From the NCBI GenBank assembly GCA_963978545.1, contig OZ021727.1, forward strand, positions 16,876,743 to 16,940,742: a stretch of DNA of 64,000 nucleotides, given 5' to 3'. Under the pieces are notes generated by a model that had not been told where the DNA came from, did no database searches, and worked only from the letters and a program-made list of their open reading frames with translations. Both the position numbers and the translations under genes were made by a program. This document shows positions 58,540 to 64,000 of this stretch, piece after piece. Each line of letters begins with the position of its first letter. Position 1 is the stretch's first letter. The DNA is from Linyphia triangularis (taxonomy: Eukaryota; Arthropoda; Arachnida; Araneae; Linyphiidae).

Positions 58540-58750
58540 CAGGAACATCGAATATTCATGGTGGAGTTTAATTTTGCTCGAAAGTCGTATTCCCAGGACA
58601 TTGAAGAGTTTCACAAAAATTATCCTGATGCAGCCCAATAATTCAAAGGTGATGCTATTAGTTCACCGTTTCAGGATAGCTAAATCCATAACTGACAAGA
58701 AAAGAGACGTTGATCCCTCCGATTTGAAAGAAAGAAAAAAAATGAAGTTG
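58540..58750 (+). pseudogene. HTH transposase N-terminal fragment (DUF4817-like)
   Basis: LVHRFRIAKSITDKKR is close to the LVxRFRxTGSVxDxKR helix-turn-helix signature of a transposon-encoded family frequent in arthropods. Upstream, a second frame reads EEFHKNYPDAA, the usual preceding segment, so a frameshift separates them. The open frame continues to 58795 without further family similarity. Confidence 0.45.
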
Positions 58751-58851
58751 AAGCATAGATTTTTGTTTTCGCCAAATAAAATAAACGAACACTAATGCCA
58801 AGCTGAAAACTTTTGCATACCAATAGCCATTTCTAACATCAATGGCTCAAA

Positions 58852-59022
58852 GAACGGTATAGTGGTTAGCGTGCTAGCTTCTAGATCGCGAGGTTGCGGG
58901 TTCGAGTCCCGTGTAAGGCATGGGTGTTTGTAGATGTATGTTGGCTTGTCAAATGACGAATGTTTCGGCTTATTATATCCCTCGTGTTGCTGACGGCTCC
59001 AGATAATCTGAAAGCAACCAAC
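58852..59022 (+). mobile_element. tRNA-derived SINE family S1, with 12-bp target duplication
   Basis: The target duplication caatggctcaaa is exact (58840-58851 and 59023-59034). The head has A-box tagtggttagcgtgctagc (58860-) and B-box ggttcgagtcccg (58897-), followed by a roughly 110-bp body ending cagataatctgaaagcaacc. It depends on a partner LINE for mobility. It has no coding capacity, and the anticodon arm does not fold convincingly as a functional tRNA. Confidence 0.92.
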
Positions 59023-59039
59023 CAATGGCTCAAACAGAT

Positions 59040-61400
59040 ACTAGTATTTAGTAAAATGTCGAAATGTATTTAGTCGAAACTTGGTAAAATGAGCACGCTT
59101 TTGTATAAGCAAAAAAGGATGCCATTTCTAGTATTTATTGTAACACCTAAAGTTTGTCTCCTTAAAATAAAATCCGATGTTTCTAACTAACTCAACTAAT
59201 CTCTAGGGGAATTAACTTTCATTTAAATTCTCCAACTGGCACATGTACGGGTAGGTGAACTTTGATTTGAGCGACTTAAAACTCACTATATACGTACTCA
59301 TTTTATTCCAAAACTAAATTTAATAAACTTCATGTCAAATGTGGAAATTTATACTCAGGATACAAATAACCCACACGAGAGAATGAGATTTAAGTTTAAA
59401 GTCATACAATATAAAAACTAAATTGTTGTCACAAAAATGTTCATGTTTTTTGTTTTTTTTTACATTACATCAATAATAATAATCAATAATAATCAATAAT
59501 AATATTTACATTTAATCAATAATAATTTTATTGGAAAATACAGTTTAAGTCTAGTAACTTACTGATTTCATGGACGTTAAACTGACCAGTAACTTTAAGA
59601 ATAACAATTTTTCATAACTTTAGTATCATTGTATGCAACACAATCAGCTGAGTTTAGATACTTAAAAAATCCATAATTTACAATGATTGCTGTATTTTAG
59701 AAATAGTCATCATCATTTGACTCAAATTTCTTTTTGATGCTGGCATTTTTATACGTGAAATGCATGTCATCCTGTCTCAAATTTTAGCTTTGTAGATTTT
59801 CCATTAGGATATTAAATAAGTTCTTTCACGTTATTCTGCATACGTATTACTTCTTTCAGTTATTAACATTCTATTTAAAAAAAAAATGTGTAAATGAGAA
59901 AAATGATTTAAAAAAAAAAAAAAAAATATTTAAACTTACTATTTTTATTGTAGTATTCTTTCCAACAAAATAGTAAAATGTTAGGTTTTTTTTTTCTAAA
60001 GTAAATTGAATTAATAATATGAATCATGAACAATTTAACTTCTCAAAAGTCGATTTTCAAAAATCTGTCCCATGTAAAAATTATTGACTTCGAGGTTCAT
60101 TATGTAAAAGAATTTATGTAAGTATTAAAAAATGAATATTTTCAAAATTTTACTGGTTTTTTTTATGTATTGATTTATGAATAAAACATTTAAATCATGT
60201 GTAATAATATTGATAAGACAGCACTACAATGTAAAAATAGAGTGCACATTTATACGAATTTATAAGATCTCAATTTCTTTCCTTCGAGACAAATCTATTT
60301 AATAAAATCCAATAACACAGAAACTTTTATTTGCAGAGTAAAACAGAAAAATAGCTTTTATATGACGTATAGTAATATTAATAAAATTTTATGCAATATA
60401 TAATTCAATAAATAAATCTTTTTAATAATATATAGCTATATAAATCTAACTTAACTTTAATGTATTGTAATAATTATTATATTTTATGTTGAATAGGAGT
60501 ATACATCAGATTTCATACGGCAAAGCGTTAAAAAAAGTCTTTATAAAATTCTTACCTTCAGCCAATATAATCCAGTTAGAAAGAGACTCTTTATTCTTTA
60601 CTGTTTCTTTTTACTTTGATAAAAATTTTATAGTTGCGCAACTTGCAATATGTTCTTTGATTATATAACCAGTAAACTTGACAATGAATAATACATTAAT
60701 GAGATTAGATGAAAGGTAAATGTGTTCATAATCTAAAACATTTCCCCGTTATCCATGATGCATTTAAAAATAGTTTTTTTCTTGTGTAAGTTTTTAAAAT
60801 AACTGTAAGTAACAAAATCTTTACTTTTGTTGAATAATAGAATTAAGGAATTGATTTCTAAATTTATGTATTGTACGGGGTATTTAAAATTAGTTATAAA
60901 AACCAAGAATAATCAGAAAGTAATTTGGTAAAGATTTTAAAGCTATTATACGTAAAATTTTGTCATTATAAAATATATTTATTTTAATACAATTTTCATT
61001 TAGAGAGAGGGAGGGGGGGGGGGGGATAGAGTGAAGCATTACTAATCGAAGTTACTGCACATTTTATTTTAGATTTTCACCCACACAAAATTTTAAAACT
61101 ATACTTAAACTCATCGTGATGAATGAAGATGTATTACTAAATGATTAGTAGTAAGTCCGTGTGCCACCTGTACATTTATGAATGCTTATGACGCTGTGCC
61201 ACCTGTACATAGATGAATTACTCTTTGAAAATTCATCAGAGTTAGATGTATTTTATTGCTGAGAAATTTAGAACCTTGCTTAAACTGCGTGATTAGCGTG
61301 CATAATTACGGTTTTCTCTACTTTATTGTTTTGCCGTCGACACATACAAAAAAAAAACACATTCTACAGTTGAAAAATGAACTATTCGTCTGAAACGTTA
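59040..61400. other. AT-rich spacer
   Basis: An aataatc-type run at about 59470-59530, A-runs near 59878 and 59910, and a G-run at about 61012-61025. A roughly 50-bp unit gtgccacctgtacat(a/t)(g/t)atgaat occurs twice at 61158-61220. No gene is supportable; the ORF at 60486-60668 is low complexity. Confidence 0.45.
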
Positions 61401-61414
61401 GTCTTAGTCTTTAA

Positions 61415-61621
61415 CCCTTTGCACTCCAGTGGCGCCTCTCAGGCGCCACACGATTGGATGACAAACCACGAGAGGACCATTAGGTGTGATGCGGAAATTC
61501 GATGCAAGGCCAATGACTGTGTTTAGTTTCTATGAAGCAAATCCATAAACACCAGCCGAACCTAAAATGTCTCGAGTTGCTGATTCCTCCGCGCGAAAAA
61601 GGCCTGGAGGAGTGTAAGGGG
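61415..61621. mobile_element. piggyBac-like MITE
   Basis: TTAA at 61411-61414 and 61622-61625. The termini ccctttgcactcc and, inverted, ccccttacactcc form 13-bp inverted repeats. A near-terminal palindrome gtggcgcctctcaggcgccac (61429-61449) follows the left end. 207 bp, no ORF. Confidence 0.8.
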
Positions 61622-61676
61622 TTAAATTGATGTATTATTTATCAATTTTGGTTTTGTATTAAAGGAGAAGTCTTTG

Positions 61677-61990
61677 TAAGGATCATTTCCTACACTCGCT
61701 ATGTTAAATTAATCTAGCCCGGTGCATTTAGAAACTACTTTGTATAATACCTTGAAATTTGGTGAGTAGGTACGAAAAAGATCACTTAATGAAATGACAT
61801 ACATTAAAAACTCGAAAATAGTGTCTAATATATTTTTAATTTATATTTGAAATCCTTACGCCAATGTGTATGCAGTTTCTCCACCTGGTTTTATATTTTG
61901 CCATTTGATTTTCATTTTTAATCGAGAGACATTAAATGAAACCAATTTATGTCGTTTCATTAAATGATCATTTTCGTACCTACTCACCAT
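61677..61990. mobile_element. Foldback MITE family F, copy 2 (truncated)
   Basis: The left arm taaggatcatttcctacact...gtgagtaggtacgaaaa is complete. The right arm is present only from atttatgtcgtttcattaaa to gtacctactcacca, then stops. The interior with gaaatccttacgccaatg matches copies 1 and 3. Confidence 0.75.
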
Positions 61991-62317
61991 ACAATAAGAA
62001 CGAACAACCATATCTAATCCATAATTCGAACCCGGCACTTTTGTTAGCGAGACTAGAGCACTAACGACATAGCTACGAGGGGGCTACATAACCAGAGAAC
62101 CATGACTGCAGTAACCTGAAATGAATGGAGAACGAAACATTATTATATTAAAAAAAAAATTCTTTGAATTCCTATAGACGACAGTTCTCTATTTGTGTTA
62201 TTCCTAACCAATTAAGTTATGCCTACATTTACAAAAGTTACTTTCATTTAATTAAAATTTTAATTATTTACATTTCATTTGTATGGCATGCGCAAAACAA
62301 AATTTAATAGAAAGTCC

Positions 62318-62565
62318 CAATAAGGATCATTCCCTATACTAACTATGTTACAATCTTCTAGCCCAGTGCATTTAGAAACTACTTTCTATAGAAGCTTGAA
62401 ATTTGGTGAGTAGGTACGAAAATGATCACTTAATGAAATGACATACATTAAAAACTCGAAAATAGCGCCCAATATATTTTATTTTATATTTGAAATCCTT
62501 ACGTCAATGCATATACAGTGGTTCCACTTGGTTACGTCATTTGCTTTTTATTTTTTTAATATTCA
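62318..62565. mobile_element. Foldback MITE family F, copy 3, cut by an LTR element
   Basis: The left arm and interior are well conserved with copy 2 to about 62560. Homology stops exactly where the LTR begins (62566), so the missing right arm is predicted beyond the other end of the retrotransposon, outside the window. Confidence 0.8.
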
Positions 62566-62794
62566 TGTGGAGAGCGGGGGCGCACCAGTAGAGAACCCCT
62601 CGTGGCGACACCTAGCGGCAGGGAGAGGTATTCCTCATTCTGATGAGAGAGACAGATCACTGAACATTCTCGATGTGACCATACGTAAGAATGGCGCTTG
62701 TGCCAAATGTAGCATGAAGTGTGACCAATAAGGAGTTATTAAAGCTGTATTCTATACTCAGCAAGTGTCCCTTCTCTGAGCGTCTACTCCCACA
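62566..62794 (+). repeat. 5' LTR (229 bp)
   Basis: TGTGG...CCACA inverted ends and an attaaa polyadenylation-like signal at about 62738. The proposed primer-binding site starts immediately after it. Boundaries are inferred without the 3' LTR for comparison. Confidence 0.7.
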
Positions 62795-62812
62795 TGGGGG
62801 CTCGGCATCACG
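62795..62812 (+). promoter_or_regulatory. Candidate tRNA primer-binding site
   Basis: tgggggctcggcatcacg directly follows the LTR. Its first ten bases equal those of the well-known tRNA-Pro primer-binding site; the remaining bases differ, so the primer identity is tentative. Confidence 0.5.
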
Positions 62813-63271
62813 AACTGAGTAGGCGTCAGAACGTTACGTTAAGAACCAAACGGCAGAACGTGTAAGGGCAAACCAGAAGTACGAGCGACGAGTACAAATG
62901 AAACCGAACATCACCGTAGTCACCCAGCAGTGAACCGGAGATCGGAGTATAAGCCGTCGTATCACCTAGCAGTGTAAACGATAAAACAGCACAGTGACCG
63001 GAAAGGGAAACCACGTCTCATCGGAAAGCGAAACCACCACGTCGGAAAAGCGAAGTCAGCGCCGACGAAGAGGATTGTTTAGCGGAAACAACAAGCATTG
63101 GAACACCGCTATCGAAGCCAAGAAACTTCGTGTCGAATATAAGAGGTCAACATCATTGAGAAGGGGGCCAGCAAGCACTGGGAAGACACAACGAAACATA
63201 CTCACCGGCAACACAAGTCGAGGTAACAAATCAACAGAAAAACTGTGAGTACAATTTTCGATTATACTAAC

Positions 63272-64000
63272 ATGGCGTTTCTTGCCAGAGCACGAAAGAA
63301 TGACTTACTCGCTCTAATAGATGAACTGGGATTGGAACAACCCAGTAACCCAAAAATCGCTCAATTATGTAAATTAATAACAGAACACGCCGATTATAAT
63401 GAAAACTTTGTTAAAAATATGTTAAACACAATTGTAAATGACCGTGAAAATGAGGAATCATTGGCGAAAAGAAGAAAGAAAATTCCGTAGCAGAGGTGAA
63501 ATCATTTGACGTAGTAATGCCAGACGGAACAACTGGCGAACAGCGTAGAATTGCGGCATGTTTACTTGCAGAATGTACGCCTTTTAAAGAAAATTTTCCT
63601 GGAATAGAAGCGGAGAATGCCGTACTGAGAGGAGATGAAGATTTCAAAAGAGAGATGGAAGAACTTTATTGCAAAAAGCTCAAAGTAAAATAAAAGAACG
63701 TGAAGATGAAATCTTACAGTTGCATACAGAAGGAGCTACTTTCAAAGTACAGTGCTCTAAACTGGAAGCTAAGAATGATGAATTACAAGCTAAACTTGAA
63801 GAAATAGAATCGGAAAATTTAAAGGAAGTGGCAGAAACCACTGAAATTCTTGAAAAATACAGAGAAGACATTGCAGGTTGTGAAATGGAAATTGGATCTG
63901 CTAAAGAAGAAATTGTCAATCTTAAAAATGAATTGAAGCTAGCCAAGTTACTACAAGAACAGTTAGATAAACGATGCCAAACTCGTGGAAAATGTGAGTT
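63272..64000 (+). pseudogene. Gag-like region, split over three frames, ending in a long coiled coil
   Basis: The first block starts at the ATG 63272-63274 (MAFLARARKNDLLALIDELG; SAP-like helix-loop-helix, as in the Gag N-terminus of related arachnid elements) and stops at 63490. A second block in another frame covers about 63490-63693 and is acidic (NFPGIEAENAVLRGDEDFKR). The third, from about 63657, stays open to the window edge and has heptad-rich composition (KLEAKNDELQAKLEEIES, EEIVNLKNELKLAKLLQEQL). Both transitions are in the -1 direction. Whether these are mutations, sequence errors or programmed shifts cannot be decided here. Gag would package the element RNA. Confidence 0.6.

Larger units (their letters stand above)
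62566..64000 (+). mobile_element. LTR retrotransposon, 5' end (Gypsy-like), runs off the window
   Basis: 5' LTR, primer-binding site, leader and a Gag-like region follow in the expected order. The candidate target duplication on the left is attca (62561-62565). The pol region and 3' LTR would lie to the right of the window. Confidence 0.8.

Noticed and set aside
58860..58920. Possible tRNA gene
   Set aside because: A and B boxes are present, but acceptor and anticodon stems do not pair well and a SINE body with a target duplication follows.

Overview
The window is AT-rich eukaryotic DNA in which almost all recognisable sequence is transposon-derived. Host genes appear only as small exons separated by very long introns. 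It reads as an arthropod chromosome, most likely a spider: the Tc1 transposase at 2.8-4.1 kb resembles a family I know from orb-weaver genomes, the homeobox is of the arthropod C15/TLX class, and tetranucleotide arrays, mini-hairpin elements and nested insertions are abundant. The species assignment is inference.

Two host genes are supported. (1) A plus-strand PDZ-domain gene has four consecutive exons that join in frame: 8141-8171 (31-nt microexon), 19558-19677, 21080-21246 and the terminal 22957-23245. Its 5' part, including the carboxylate-binding loop exon, lies left of the window or was not recognised. The second visible intron has a GC-AG donor. (2) Antisense, inside its 11.4-kb intron, is one exon (12962-13200) of a C15/TLX homeobox gene or decayed copy. 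It has the class-specific Thr47, but Arg instead of Gln at homeodomain position 50 and two homopolymer indels. Weaker candidates are a minus-strand terminal exon at 30910-31088 and a small secreted peptide at 48877-49104.

Mobile elements, left to right: a 59-bp TTAA palindrome (465-523); nested foldback elements (933-1607); a Tc1 element with TA duplications and two Trp-to-stop changes (2837-4055); a composite repeat family whose copies carry different internal tandem arrays (4.2, 6.6, 21.9 and 44.5-45.5 kb); a tRNA-derived SINE with a 12-bp target duplication (58852-59022) and an older copy (6214-6370); a second SINE family (37.4 and 55.6 kb); LINE 3' ends (0.5, 12.5, 15.6, 20.3 kb); piggyBac-like TTAA MITEs (9.4, 30.5, 61.4 kb); 8-bp-duplication MITEs (40150-40447, 43274-43442); a solo LTR with a GTAT duplication (46199-47075); a complete but degenerate hAT element with an 8-bp duplication (50926-53364) inserted in an older repeat; and the 5' end of an LTR retrotransposon (62566-64000, running off the window) that cut a foldback MITE.

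The remaining stretches (for example 25.2-27.5, 31.1-33.9, 34.2-36.6, 38.4-40.1, 49.1-50.2, 55.9-57.7 and 59.1-61.4 kb) are AT-rich and show no supportable gene. No microbial-style operons, CRISPR arrays or canonical intact tRNA or rRNA genes were seen.
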